DNA from: JAVJUS01 sp040220455
Lineage (GTDB): Bacteria > Pseudomonadota > Alphaproteobacteria > DSM-16000 > Inquilinaceae
DNA length: 64,000 nucleotides
Reading direction: 5' to 3'
NCBI GenBank assembly: GCA_040220455.1
Contig: JAVJUS010000075.1
Coordinates: forward strand, 1-64,000
The stretch's first letter is position 1. Every line of letters starts with the position of its first letter. The translations under genes and the position numbers were made by a program. Shown piece by piece: positions 14,875-23,616 of this stretch. The notes beneath the pieces were generated by a model. The model saw nothing but the letters and a program-made list of their open reading frames with translations, was not told the origin of the DNA and searched no databases.

Positions 14875-16389
14875 ATGGATATTCGCGATACCCTGTCGGC
14901 CTTCGGGATCGACACCGCGACGCTGCCGGAGGGCGACCACGTCGTCCGCTCGCCGATCGACGGCAGCGAGCTCGTCCGCCTGCCGGCCGCCGCGCCGGAG
15001 GACGTGGACGCCGCGGTCGAGCGGGCGCGGGCGGCCTTCGCGGCCTGGCGCCGGGTGCCGCCGCCGCGGCGGGGCGAGCTCGTCCGCCTGTTGGGCGAGG
15101 AGCTGCGCGCGGCCAAGGGCACGCTCGGCCGGCTGGTCTCGATCGAGGCCGGCAAGATCCTCTCCGAGGGCCAGGGCGAGGTCCAGGAGATGATCGACAT
15201 CTGCGACTTCGCCGTCGGGCTGTCGCGCCAGCTCCACGGCCTGACCATCGCCTCGGAGCGCCCGGACCACCGGATGTCGGAGACCTGGCACCCGCTGGGC
15301 CCGATCGGCGTCATCACGGCGTTCAACTTCCCGGTCGCGGTGTGGAGCTGGAATACGGCGATCGCGCTGGTCTGCGGCGATCCCGTGGTCTGGAAGCCGT
15401 CGGACAAGACGCCGCTGACCGCGCTCGCCTGCCAAGCCCTGCTGCGCCGGGCCGCCGCGCGGATGGAAGAGGGCGAGGTGCCGCCGGGCCTGCTCGAGGT
15501 CCTGGTCGGCGGCGCGGGCGTGGGCGAGCGGCTGGCCGACAGCCAGCATCTTCCCCTGATCAGCGCGACCGGCAGCGTCGCCATGGGCAAGGCGGTCGGC
15601 CCCCGCGTGACCGGCCGGCTCGGCCGCGTGCTCCTGGAACTCGGCGGCAACAACGCCGCGATCGTGGCGCCGAGCGCGGATCTGGAGCTGACGGCGCGGG
15701 CCGTCGTGTTCTCCGCCGCCGGCACGGCGGGCCAGCGCTGCACGACCCTGCGCCGCCTGATCGTGCACGAATCGGTGCGCGAGCGGCTGGTCGACCGGCT
15801 GGTGCGGGCCTATGCCTCGCTGCCGGTGGGCGACCCGCTCGACCCGGACACGCTGGTCGGCCCGCTGATCGACGCCCGTGCGGCCGACGCCATGGACGCC
15901 GCTCTCGAGCAGGCCCGCGCGGAAGGCGGCGAGGTGCTGGTCGGCGGCGAGCCGGTCACCGAGGGCGTGCCGGCGGGCGGGATCTACCGCCGCCCCGCGA
16001 TCGTCGCCATGCCGGAACAGAGCGCGATCGTGCGCACCGAGACCTTCGCCCCGATCCTCTATGTCACGGGTTACGAGGACTTCGCCGACGCGATCGACCT
16101 GCACAACGGCGTGCCGCAGGGCCTCTCCTCCAGCCTGTTCAGCACGGATGTCCGGGAGACGGAGACGTTCCTGTCGGCGGTCGGCAGCGACTGCGGCATC
16201 GCCAACGTCAATATCGGCCCCAGCGGCGCGGAGATCGGCGGCGCCTTCGGCGGCGAGAAGGAGACCGGCGGCGGCCGGGAGAGCGGCAGCGACGCCTGGA
16301 AGGCCTACATGCGCCGCCAGACCCAGACCGTGAACTACGGCACCGCCCTGCCGCTCGCCCAGGGCGTGCGCTTCGACATCGCGGAGTAG
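14875..16389 (+). CDS. Aldehyde dehydrogenase, ALDH7 / aminoadipate-semialdehyde type
   Basis: 504 residues from ATG 14875. NAD-dependent aldehyde dehydrogenase. Visible features are the cofactor-binding block GVITAFNFPVAVWSWNTA (residues about 145), WKPSDKTPLT, the catalytic glutamate in LLELGGNNAAIV (about 260) and the nucleophilic cysteine in GTAGQRCTTLRRL (about 290). The C-terminal NVNIGPSGAEIGGAFGGEKE and GGRESGSDAWKAYMRRQT are hallmarks of the antiquitin/AmaB branch, which oxidises alpha-aminoadipic semialdehyde (piperideine-6-carboxylate) in lysine catabolism. The gene stands alone; no lysine pathway partner is next to it. Confidence 0.9.
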   Translation: MDIRDTLSAFGIDTATLPEGDHVVRSPIDGSELVRLPAAAPEDVDAAVERARAAFAAWRRVPPPRRGELVRLLGEELRAAKGTLGRLVSIEAGKILSEGQGEVQEMIDICDFAVGLSRQLHGLTIASERPDHRMSETWHPLGPIGVITAFNFPVAVWSWNTAIALVCGDPVVWKPSDKTPLTALACQALLRRAAARMEEGEVPPGLLEVLVGGAGVGERLADSQHLPLISATGSVAMGKAVGPRVTGRLGRVLLELGGNNAAIVAPSADLELTARAVVFSAAGTAGQRCTTLRRLIVHESVRERLVDRLVRAYASLPVGDPLDPDTLVGPLIDARAADAMDAALEQARAEGGEVLVGGEPVTEGVPAGGIYRRPAIVAMPEQSAIVRTETFAPILYVTGYEDFADAIDLHNGVPQGLSSSLFSTDVRETETFLSAVGSDCGIANVNIGPSGAEIGGAFGGEKETGGGRESGSDAWKAYMRRQTQTVNYGTALPLAQGVRFDIAE

Positions 16390-16391
16390 GG

Positions 16392-16432
16392 GGTAGGGGA
16401 CGCGAGAGAGGAAGGGGCGATCGCCCCCTACC
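16392..16432. terminator. Possible terminator between convergent genes
   Basis: GGTAGGGG (16392-16399) can pair with CCCCTACC (16425-16432), and the inner GGGGCGATCGCCCC is itself palindromic. It lies between the ALDH stop and the convergent HTH gene. There is no T run, so the call is tentative. Confidence 0.35.
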
Positions 16433-16452
16433 GCTGTCGACGTCGCTCGGCT

Positions 16453-16779
16453 CTACGCCGCGTCGTCCAGTCCGGCCTCGATCGCATCGGCCGTTCGAAG
16501 CGCTCGCTCACGCAGCCAATCGGCAACGGCCCGGCGGGCGATCGGATGGGGAACGGATCGCCCCGCGATCCAACGACTGATCGACGCCCGGCTTACCGCG
16601 AACTCGGTGGATAGTTCGGACGGCGTAATGCGATGCCGGTTCACAGCGGCATCGATCAGCTTTCGGAACTGCTCGTCGTTCTGGTTATCGAATTCCTTTA
16701 TCAGCTCGGCGAAGGCGCGCAGCTCCGTTGCTTCCGTCAAACTGAGTTGACGCTCGAAGGACGTTGCATGCTCTGTCAT
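16453..16779 (-). CDS. Small helix-turn-helix transcriptional regulator (Xre-like)
   Basis: 108 residues from ATG 16779, with GGAG nine to ten bases upstream. Residues 50-85 (ITPSELSTEFAVSRASISRW, then IAGRSVPHPIARRAV) form a helix-turn-helix of the phage-repressor or Cro type, and the flanks are helical. It is divergent from the acyltransferase-like gene that starts at 16988, and the 208 bases between probably hold shared control sites. Both genes have a less extreme codon bias than their neighbours, which would fit acquisition as a unit. Its target is not known. Confidence 0.7.
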   Translation of the reverse strand: MTEHATSFERQLSLTEATELRAFAELIKEFDNQNDEQFRKLIDAAVNRHRITPSELSTEFAVSRASISRWIAGRSVPHPIARRAVADWLRERALRTADAIEAGLDDAA

Positions 16780-16987
16780 GGCTGCACTCTCCGGGTGTTC
16801 GACGTCTCGCGCATACAGCTTGATGCTCGCGGCCGTCTTGAATAGAACGTGTTCGGCTGTCGGTCGGCGCCTCGTGACAGCATTCGCGTCTCGGTCGCCC
16901 GTGCCGCTTGTTGGCTGAATCTAGCGCCTCGCAAACTTTTTGCAATGCGTAACGTCGGGTCGATGCTGTATCAGGGGGAGTACCACC

Positions 16988-17734
16988 GTGGCGCCTGTCT
17001 CGCCGAAAACCGACGTCGGTCCCCTCCGCCTGACCACGACGGCTGCGGAACAGGCCCTCGCGCGGACGGACCGTCCAGCGCTCGACCGTGTCCTCGCCTT
17101 CTACCGTCAGAACAGCGATGACGGCATTCGGCCGCGGCCGACGGAAATGGTCGAGCGGACCCACGACAACGGGGCTTTGTTCATCGTCGAGCGGGTCGCC
17201 GACGGAGCCATTTTGGCCGCCGCCGGGCTGTTCGATTTCGAGGACGAAGCGACTGGTGAGGTCCTGTTCGAAGGGGGCGCCGATCTCGTGACGGCCGACG
17301 CGAACGGCCTCGGGCTGCAGCGCATCCTCGGCTATGCGCGACTGCTGCACTGGCACCTTTTCCAAGGTTCGGGAATCTACGGCGCGATCGCCCCGCCGAA
17401 CAGCGCGTCCCTGCACAATCTCGAGCGGATCGGTCTGGTTCCGGGCGACCTCCCCGATCACCTCATGGCGGCACGCGCCGACGCGTTCGGCATCGCCGCC
17501 GGGCTCTCGGGAAAGGTGTTCCTGCATTTGCCGGAGGGCGCGATGGCCAAGCTCGTCGTGGCGATGCTTCGCGAGTTCGGTGTCGGCGCCGAGCACTTCA
17601 CGCCGCCGGTCGCACCGGTGACGATCGAGGCACGGCGGAAAAGGGCGACCCTCCAACTCGAGGCTCCTGTCTTCAGGATTTCCGGGCTCGCCGATCTGCT
17701 TGCCGGGATGGTGACGTCAGAGTGCGGACAGTAG
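16988..17734 (+). CDS. Acetyltransferase-like protein of unknown substrate
   Basis: 248 residues from GTG 16988, chosen because AGGGGGAG stands seven bases before it. Residues 55-150 resemble a GNAT fold: a beta strand FIVERVADGAILAAAGLFDF, then EVLFEGGADLV, a loop LGLQRILGYARLLHW where acyl-CoA would bind, and IYGAIAPPNSASLHNLERIG, similar to the late GNAT helix/strand. The C-terminal 90 residues are not recognised. It is divergent from a small HTH regulator. Assignment to GNAT is inference from pattern only; it could be another ligand-binding fold. Confidence 0.6.
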   Translation: MAPVSPKTDVGPLRLTTTAAEQALARTDRPALDRVLAFYRQNSDDGIRPRPTEMVERTHDNGALFIVERVADGAILAAAGLFDFEDEATGEVLFEGGADLVTADANGLGLQRILGYARLLHWHLFQGSGIYGAIAPPNSASLHNLERIGLVPGDLPDHLMAARADAFGIAAGLSGKVFLHLPEGAMAKLVVAMLREFGVGAEHFTPPVAPVTIEARRKRATLQLEAPVFRISGLADLLAGMVTSECGQ

Positions 17735-17853
17735 ATCGCACTCTGTGCGCTGTGCAATTTTTTTTCATATCGTATCTTGATGAACGACTCGTTAACGCCT
17801 ACGTCCGCAGCGGGCTCCTGGGCAATTCGACAAAGACATCGTGGCGAAGGCGA

Positions 17854-18222
17854 ATGAACATTCTCTGGCGTGAAAGCGCGCTTTCCGGGCTCGCGAACGA
17901 TTTCGAGAAAGGGTCGGTCCGGGCGCTCGTGCTACGGCGCTTCAACGAGCCGGGATTTCCGGAGGCCGCGGTGCGGCGCGACACCTGTTTCCTGGGCGGC
18001 GTTCACGAGACCATCGCCCTCGACGGGCTCTATGTCGGCGTCCAGATCGTCCACGAGACCGTCATCATCCTGGCCGCCCGGGTGGAGTCGCCATCGGGGC
18101 CGACTCCACCCGGTGGCAGCCGGGCGCGTTCCGGACGTGCCCAGGGGCGCTCGGCGGCAGGTGGCCTCGACACCGTGCCGCAGCCCAGCGTTCGCCGGCA
18201 CGCCCGCCCCCGCGCGGCTTGA
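17854..18222 (+). CDS. Small hypothetical protein, possibly a remnant
   Basis: An open frame of 122 codons from ATG 17854. The first 78 codons have good third-position GC bias and protein-like composition (VRALVLRRFNEPGFPEAA, HETIALDGLYVGVQIVHETV). After that the bias fades and the text becomes Arg/Pro/Ser-rich, as if the original C-terminus was lost and the frame runs on by chance. The ribosome site is weak. I cannot assign it to a family; it may be a decayed gene fragment. Confidence 0.35.
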   Translation: MNILWRESALSGLANDFEKGSVRALVLRRFNEPGFPEAAVRRDTCFLGGVHETIALDGLYVGVQIVHETVIILAARVESPSGPTPPGGSRARSGRAQGRSAAGGLDTVPQPSVRRHARPRAA

Positions 18223-18355
18223 CGGGGCGGGGGTGCCCGCGCACAAATCGCGGATCGGCGGCGGGGCGGCCTTCGGCGGGCCTCTCCGGCCGGTCCGCGC
18301 CGGGCCAAGGGGCCCGCGAGCCCGGGCCGGGACGCCAAGAACAGGGAGGTCATCC

Positions 18356-19345
18356 ATGACGGTCATCGCCAGGGGCGCCGGCGCGCTCGCCGCCGCCGCG
18401 CTCGCTTCCGCCACGCTGGTCGCCGGGGCCTCCAGCCCGGCGGCGGCGCAGGACTCCACGACCATCGCGATCACCGCGATCGTCGAGCATCCGGCCCTCG
18501 ACGCGGCCCGCCAGGGCGTCATCGACGTGCTGACGGAGAACGGCTACACCGAGGGCGAGACCCTCGAGATCATGTTCGACACCGCCCAGGGCAATCCGGC
18601 GACCGCCGCGCAGATCGCGCGCCAGTTCGTCGGCGAGGGGCCGGACATCATCGTGCCGATCTCCACGCCCTCGGCCCAGGCCGTCGTCTCCGCGACCTCG
18701 GACATCCCGGTGGTCTTCACCGCGGTGACCGACCCGCTGGCCGCTCAGCTCGTCAGCGACATGATGGCGCCCGGCGGCAACGTCACCGGCGTGTCCGACA
18801 TGTCGCCGCTGGCCGACCACCTGGACCTGATCCGCGAGGTCATGCCCGAGGCCGAGACCATCGGCGTGCCCTACAATCCGGGCGAGGCCAACGCGGTCGT
18901 GCTGCTCGACCGGCTGGAGGAGCTGGCGCCCGGCATGGGCTTCGAGATCGTCCGCGTCACCGCCTCGCGCACTGCCGACGTGATGGGCGCGGCGCAGAGC
19001 CTGGTGGGCCGGGTCGACGCGATCTACGTGCCGACCGACAACACCATCGTCTCGGCCTTCGAATCCGTCGTCGGCGTCGGCCAGGACAACGACATTCCGG
19101 TCTTCGCCGGCGACACGGCCTCGGTCGAGCGCGGCGCCATCGGCGCGATCGGCTTCGACTACTACCAGGTCGGCCGCCAGACCGGCCAGGTCGTGCTCGA
19201 TGTGTTGAACGGCGAGGACCCGGGCTCGATCCCGGTGCGCTTCGCCTCCGGCTCGGAGCTCTTCGTCAATCCGGGCGCGGCGGAAGCCATGGGCGTCGAG
19301 CTGCCCCAGGATCTGGTCGACCGGGCGACGCAGGTGATCGAGTGA
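18356..19345 (+). CDS. ABC transporter substrate-binding protein (TrpX/DUF534 type)
   Basis: 329 residues from ATG 18356, with AGGGAGGT five bases upstream. A Sec signal peptide ends in SSPAAAQD (cleavage near residue 32). The mature part follows the PF04392 fold: IAITAIVEHPALDAARQGV, ARQFVGEGPDIIVPISTPSA, VVFTAVTDPLAAQLV, NVTGVSDMSPL, GVPYNPGEANAV, YVPTDNTIVSAFESV and VFAGDTASVERGAIGAIGFD. These periplasmic proteins feed a permease and ATPase encoded next in line, as here. In streptococci the relatives import tryptophan; the ligand in this organism cannot be read from the sequence. Confidence 0.9.
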   Translation: MTVIARGAGALAAAALASATLVAGASSPAAAQDSTTIAITAIVEHPALDAARQGVIDVLTENGYTEGETLEIMFDTAQGNPATAAQIARQFVGEGPDIIVPISTPSAQAVVSATSDIPVVFTAVTDPLAAQLVSDMMAPGGNVTGVSDMSPLADHLDLIREVMPEAETIGVPYNPGEANAVVLLDRLEELAPGMGFEIVRVTASRTADVMGAAQSLVGRVDAIYVPTDNTIVSAFESVVGVGQDNDIPVFAGDTASVERGAIGAIGFDYYQVGRQTGQVVLDVLNGEDPGSIPVRFASGSELFVNPGAAEAMGVELPQDLVDRATQVIE

Positions 19346-19370
19346 CGCGCGAGGCCGGGGAGACCCGCGC

Positions 19371-20321
19371 ATGAGCCTGGTCGCCTTCCTCGGCGCGGTC
19401 GAGATCGGGCTGGTCTTCGGCGTCATCGCGCTCGGCGTCTTCCTGGCCTTCCGGATCCTCAACTTCCCGGACCTGACCGTCGACGGCAGCTTCCCCCTGG
19501 GGGCTGCCGTCGTCGCGACCCTGATCGTCGCCGGCGTGAACCCGTGGGTGGCGACGGCCGTGGCGATCCTCGCCGGGGCCGCGGCGGGGCTGGTGACCGC
19601 CTTCCTGAACGTGCGCTTCGGCATCCTGCACCTGCTCGCCAGCATCCTGACCATGATCGCGCTGTTCTCGGTGAACATCCGCATCATGGGGCGGCCCAAC
19701 ACGGCGCTGATCAACGAGGAGACGATCCTGACGCCGTTCCTCGACTGGACCGGCGCGCTCGGCATGCCGGCCTTCGTCGCCAAGCCGATCTTCGTCGGCA
19801 TCGTCGTCCTGGTCGTCCTCGCGCTGCTCGCCCGTTTCCTGACCAGCGAATACGGCCTCGCCATGCGGGCGACCGGCGCCAACCCGCGCATGGCCCGGGC
19901 GCAAGGCATCGACACCGACCGCCAGGTCTATGTCGGCATGGCCATGTCGAACGGTTTCAACGCGTTGGGCGGCGCGCTGTTCGCCCAGACCAACGGCTTC
20001 GCCGACGTCACCAGCGGCCTCGGCACCATCGTGGTCGGGCTCGCCGCCGTGATCCTGGGCGAGACCATCCTGCGCAGTCGGGTGATGGCGGTGATCGTGA
20101 TCGCCTGCGTGCTCGGCTCGATCCTCTACCGAATCGCCATCGCGCTGGCGCTCAACGCCGACTTCCTCGGGCTCAAGGCCTCCGACCTTCAGCTCGCCAC
20201 GGCGGTGCTGGTGGCGCTCGCCCTGATCCTGCCCAACGCGCGCAATCCGTTGAAGGCACTGGGGCGCGGCCGGGCCGGGAGCCGGTCCGGCGGCAAGGCG
20301 GCCGGAAAGGCGGCGCAATGA
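19371..20321 (+). CDS. ABC transporter permease (TrpY-like, LivH superfamily)
   Basis: 316 residues with eight or more membrane segments, from ATG 19371 which lies 25 bases after the binding-protein gene. Recognisable pieces are FRILNFPDLTVDGSFPLGAA, NVRFGILHLLASILTMIALF, the EAA-like loop GLAMRATGANPRMARAQGID facing the ATPase, and GTIVVGLAAVILGETIL. The Lys/Arg-rich tail overlaps the next gene by ATGA at 20318-20321. It forms the membrane channel of the importer with the ATPase. Confidence 0.9.
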   Translation: MSLVAFLGAVEIGLVFGVIALGVFLAFRILNFPDLTVDGSFPLGAAVVATLIVAGVNPWVATAVAILAGAAAGLVTAFLNVRFGILHLLASILTMIALFSVNIRIMGRPNTALINEETILTPFLDWTGALGMPAFVAKPIFVGIVVLVVLALLARFLTSEYGLAMRATGANPRMARAQGIDTDRQVYVGMAMSNGFNALGGALFAQTNGFADVTSGLGTIVVGLAAVILGETILRSRVMAVIVIACVLGSILYRIAIALALNADFLGLKASDLQLATAVLVALALILPNARNPLKALGRGRAGSRSGGKAAGKAAQ

Positions 20322-21112
20322 TCGGCGTCTCGGACATCCACGTCACCTTCGGCGCCGGCACGCCGCTGGAGACCAAGGCGCTCGACGGCGTCGACCTGGA
20401 GATCCCGACCGGGCAGTTCGTTACGGTCATCGGCTCCAACGGCGCGGGCAAGTCCACGCTGCTCAACGTCGTCACCGGCGACATCCGGCCCGACCAGGGC
20501 CGGGTCGTGGTCGGCGGCACCGACGTGACCCGGTGGTCGGCGCCGCGCCGGGCGCGCATGGTCGCTCGGGTCTTCCAGGACCCCATGGCGGGCACCTGCG
20601 AGGCGCTGTCGATCGAGGAGAACCTGGCGCTGGCCGCCGCGCGCGGGCATGGCCGGGGCCTCGCGCCCGCGCTCGGGGCGGACCGGCGCGAGCGGTTCCG
20701 CGAGACGGTGGCCCGGCTGGGCCTGGGGCTCGAGAGCCGGCTCGGCGACCGCATGGGACTGCTCTCCGGCGGGCAGCGCCAGGCGGTCAGCCTGCTGATG
20801 GCGACGCTGTCGGGGATGAAGGTGCTGCTGCTCGACGAGCATACGGCCGCCCTCGACCCGCGCACCGGCACCTTCGTCCTGGACCTGACGCGCCAGATCG
20901 TGGCGGAACTCGGGCTGACCGTGCTCATGGTGACGCACTCCATGCGCCACGCGCTCGACTGCGGCGACCGCACGATCATGATGCACGAGGGCCGCATCGT
21001 CTTCGACGTCGCCGGTGCCGAGCGCGACGGTCTCGACGTGCCGGACCTGCTCCAGCTCTTCACCCGCGTGCGCGGCGAGCAGCTCGCCGACGACAGCCTG
21101 CTGCTGGGGTAG
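20318..21112 (+). CDS. ABC transporter ATP-binding protein (TrpZ-like)
   Basis: 264 residues from ATG 20318. It has Walker A GSNGAGKST (about residue 42), a Q-loop RVFQDPMAGTCEALS, the ABC signature LSGGQRQAVSLLM, Walker B KVLLLDEHTAALDPRT and a switch histidine in VLMVTHSMRHAL. Aspartate-glutamate-histidine in Walker B plus the following loop is typical of this subfamily. It is coupled to the permease by an ATGA overlap and powers the importer. Confidence 0.93.
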   Translation: MIGVSDIHVTFGAGTPLETKALDGVDLEIPTGQFVTVIGSNGAGKSTLLNVVTGDIRPDQGRVVVGGTDVTRWSAPRRARMVARVFQDPMAGTCEALSIEENLALAAARGHGRGLAPALGADRRERFRETVARLGLGLESRLGDRMGLLSGGQRQAVSLLMATLSGMKVLLLDEHTAALDPRTGTFVLDLTRQIVAELGLTVLMVTHSMRHALDCGDRTIMMHEGRIVFDVAGAERDGLDVPDLLQLFTRVRGEQLADDSLLLG

Positions 21113-21119
21113 CGCGGCG

Positions 21120-21524
21120 ATGGTCGAGAGCGACGCGCCCGGCGGCTTCCGCGCGGTTTTCGGCATGCTGGCCGGCGTGCTGGGCGCGATCGGCGTCGGC
21201 TTCGGCGCCTGGGCCGCCCATGGCGCGCCGGCGGGCGATCCGGCGGACTGGGCCGCGACGGGCAGCGCCTACCAGGTCGTCCACGCCGCGCTGCTGGCCG
21301 CGCTTGCGCTCGCTCCGGCGACCGGCCGCGCGGGGACCGGCGGCCGGGCATTGCGCACCGGCGCCGTGGCAACGGCGGTCGGCGCGGTCGTCTTCCCCGG
21401 CGCGCTCTACGTCCTGGCGCTCGGCGGGCCGTCCTGGCTCGGCGCCGTCGCGCCGCTCGGCGGCCTCGCCCTGATCGTCGGCTGGCTGCTCTTCGCCGCC
21501 GGCGTGGCCCTGTCGCGGCGTTGA
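21120..21524 (+). CDS. DUF423 family small membrane protein
   Basis: 134 residues, about four membrane helices, from ATG 21120, eight bases after the ATPase stop. The N-terminal LAGVLGAIGVGFGAWAAHG, then YQVVHAALLAALAL, VVFPGALYVLALGGPSWLGA and a final helix match the YgdD/DUF423 family, whose function is unsettled. The tight spacing suggests read-through from the ABC operon, but a functional link is not implied. Confidence 0.8.
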   Translation: MVESDAPGGFRAVFGMLAGVLGAIGVGFGAWAAHGAPAGDPADWAATGSAYQVVHAALLAALALAPATGRAGTGGRALRTGAVATAVGAVVFPGALYVLALGGPSWLGAVAPLGGLALIVGWLLFAAGVALSRR

Positions 21525-21941
21525 TTTTCAACCACCAAGGGCACCAAGCGCACCAAGGATGCCGTGCCGACCGACGTTGTGGGCCGCCCGGGGTGATATT
21601 GACGACGATGAACGCCTTCGGCGTTCGGTACGACTCACAGTAATCGCATGCTCGTCAGAGGCACATAGCCCCTTCGTGATCTTGGTGCACATGGTGGTGG
21701 GAGTCCCGTAGGTCGCCCACGGCCGTCAGGCCGTGCGCGACGGCGGCGGTGGCGGGGGGTTGCGCAGCGTCTCGCGGCACCGGGCACCCCACGGGGCGGC
21801 GCGTCACGGAGGCAGTGTCGAAAATGCGCCACCGCGACGCGCCGGGTGTCGCGCGCAAGATGGAGGCCGGACCCGTGCCCTGAGACGATGAGGTCGATCC
21901 CGCCGGTCGCGGTGGGGCAGGGTGGCGGCGAGGCCTCGGCG
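21525..21941. other. Intergenic region upstream of the sox operon
   Basis: 417 bases. It begins with a short direct-repeat tract (caccaagggcaccaagcgca, repeated as gcaccaag) and then holds a REP-like hairpin element at 21712-21741. No gene is supported: the soxB frame is open to 21846, but the codons before 21942 do not match the family. A promoter for sox must lie here, though I cannot place it. Confidence 0.5.
21712..21741. repeat. REP-like hairpin, copy upstream of sox
   Basis: GTCGCCCACGGCC and GGCCGTGCGCGAC form a 13-bp stem with one mismatch and a GTCA loop. The same sequence, inverted, occurs after soxG at 27467-27496. The similarity extends for about 90 bases, including a second match (cgctgcgcaac on the minus strand). 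Confidence 0.7.
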
Positions 21942-23192
21942 ATGCGCAAGTACTCGATCTTCCGGCTGGCGCGCAACGCGCTCACCCACCACGAGGGCTG
22001 GGAGCGCGCCTGGCGCAGCCCCGAGCCCAAGCCGGCCTATGACGCGATCATCGTCGGCGGCGGCGGCCACGGCCTGGCCACCGCCTACTACATGGCCCGC
22101 GAGCACGGCATGACGAACATCGCCGTGCTGGAGAAGGGCTGGATCGGCGGCGGCAACACCGGCCGCAACACGACGATCATCCGCTCGAACTACCTCTACG
22201 ACGCCTCCGCGGCGCTCTACGAGCATTCGCTGAAGCTGTGGGAAGGGCTGACGCAGGAGCTCAACTTCAACATCATGTTGAGCCAGCGCGGCGTCATGAA
22301 CCTGGCCCACGACCAGCACGAGGCGCGCGACTTGAAGCGCCGGACCCACGCCAACCGCCTCAACGGCATCGACGCCGAGTGGCTGGACCGGGAGGAGGCG
22401 CTGGCCTTCTGCCCCCTGCTCAACGGCGATCCGACGATCCGCTACCCGGTCTACGGCTCGACCCTGCAGCGCCGGGCCGGCACGGCGCGGCACGACGCGG
22501 TCGCCTGGGGCTACGCCCGGGGCGCCGACGATGCCGGGGTCGACATCATCCAGCAATGCGAGGTCACCGGCTTCCTGATCGAGCAGGGGCGGATCCGGGG
22601 CGTCGAGACCACGCACGGCACGATCCGCGCGCCCCGGGTCGGCGTCGTCGTCTCCGGGCACGCGGGCGTCATGGCGGCGATGGCGGGCTTCCGCCTGCCG
22701 GTCGAGAGCCACCCGCTCCAGGCCCTGGTCTCCGAGCCGATCAAGCCGGTCCACGACACGGTGGTCATGTCCAACGCCGTCCACGCCTATGTCAGCCAGT
22801 CGGACAAGGGCGAGCTGGTGATCGGCGCCGGCGCGGACCTCTACAACTCCTACAGCCAGCGCGGCGGCTTCGACGTGGTCGAGGAGACGCTGGCCGCCGT
22901 TGTCGAACTGTTCCCGATCTTCTCACGGATGCGGATGATGCGGCAGTGGGGCGGCATCGTGGATATCTGCCCCGATGCGAGCCCGATCATCTCCCGCACG
23001 CCGGTCGAGGGGCTGTACTTCAACGGCGGCTGGGGCACGGGCGGCTTCAAGGCGACGCCGGGCTCCGGCCACTGCTTCGCCGACCTTGTCGCCCATGGCC
23101 GCCCGAACGCCGTCGCCGCGCCCTATGCGCTGGAGCGCTTCGTCTCCGGCGCGCTGGTCGCCGAGCACGGCGCGGCGGCCGTCGCGCACTGA
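21942..23192 (+). CDS. soxB: Sarcosine oxidase, beta subunit
   Basis: 416 residues from ATG 21942. FAD-dependent subunit of the heterotetrameric enzyme that oxidises sarcosine to glycine, passing the methyl group to tetrahydrofolate or releasing formaldehyde, with H2O2 as by-product. The dinucleotide-binding fold is AIIVGGGGHGLATAYYMA (about residues 33-50). The block RRAGTARHDAVAWGYARGA (His at about residue 184) is the region known to carry covalent FMN in this family. DICPDASPIISRTPVEGLYF and WGTGGFKATPGSG are typical C-terminal FAD contacts. It is the first gene of soxBDAG. Confidence 0.95.
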   Translation: MRKYSIFRLARNALTHHEGWERAWRSPEPKPAYDAIIVGGGGHGLATAYYMAREHGMTNIAVLEKGWIGGGNTGRNTTIIRSNYLYDASAALYEHSLKLWEGLTQELNFNIMLSQRGVMNLAHDQHEARDLKRRTHANRLNGIDAEWLDREEALAFCPLLNGDPTIRYPVYGSTLQRRAGTARHDAVAWGYARGADDAGVDIIQQCEVTGFLIEQGRIRGVETTHGTIRAPRVGVVVSGHAGVMAAMAGFRLPVESHPLQALVSEPIKPVHDTVVMSNAVHAYVSQSDKGELVIGAGADLYNSYSQRGGFDVVEETLAAVVELFPIFSRMRMMRQWGGIVDICPDASPIISRTPVEGLYFNGGWGTGGFKATPGSGHCFADLVAHGRPNAVAAPYALERFVSGALVAEHGAAAVAH

Positions 23193-23235
23193 CCCGTTTC
23201 GTTCACGCCCGTCCGGGATCGGAGGCCCGAGTGCC

Positions 23236-23616
23236 ATGTTCCTGATCGATTGCCCCTGGTGCGGCGAGCGCGACCAGAGCGAGTTCAAGTGCGGCGGCGA
23301 GGCGCATATCCGCCGGCCGGCGGCACCCGCGGCGCTGAGCGACGCGGAATGGGCGGACTACGTCTTCTTCCGCACCAATCCGAAGGGCATCCATTTCGAG
23401 CGCTGGGCCCATGTCCATGGCTGTCGGCGCTGGTTCAACGTCGCCCGCGACACGGCCAACGACGTGATCCTGCTCGTCTATCCGATCGACGCGCCGGCGC
23501 CGGCGGATCTGGTGGCGCGGGCCCCGGCGACCCCCTGCGGCGAGCCGGCGGCCGGCTCGGGCCTTGCGACGGTGGAGACGGGCGGCGCGACCGCGGCCGG
23601 CGAGGCCGGACGATGA
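23236..23616 (+). CDS. soxD: Sarcosine oxidase, delta subunit
   Basis: 126 residues from ATG 23236. A small zinc-binding subunit: CPWCGERDQSEFKCGGEAH holds the CxxC...C/H ligands, followed by WADYVFFRTNPKGIHFERW and GCRRWFNVARDTANDVIL, all diagnostic of SoxD. The C-terminal 30 residues are Ala/Gly-rich. The stop overlaps the soxA ATG (ATGA at 23613-23616). Confidence 0.95.
   Translation: MFLIDCPWCGERDQSEFKCGGEAHIRRPAAPAALSDAEWADYVFFRTNPKGIHFERWAHVHGCRRWFNVARDTANDVILLVYPIDAPAPADLVARAPATPCGEPAAGSGLATVETGGATAAGEAGR

Noticed and set aside
21655..22030. Minus-strand frames upstream of soxB (21655-21858 and 21635-22030)
   Set aside because: They run through a REP-like hairpin that recurs elsewhere in the window, and their protein text resembles nothing known.
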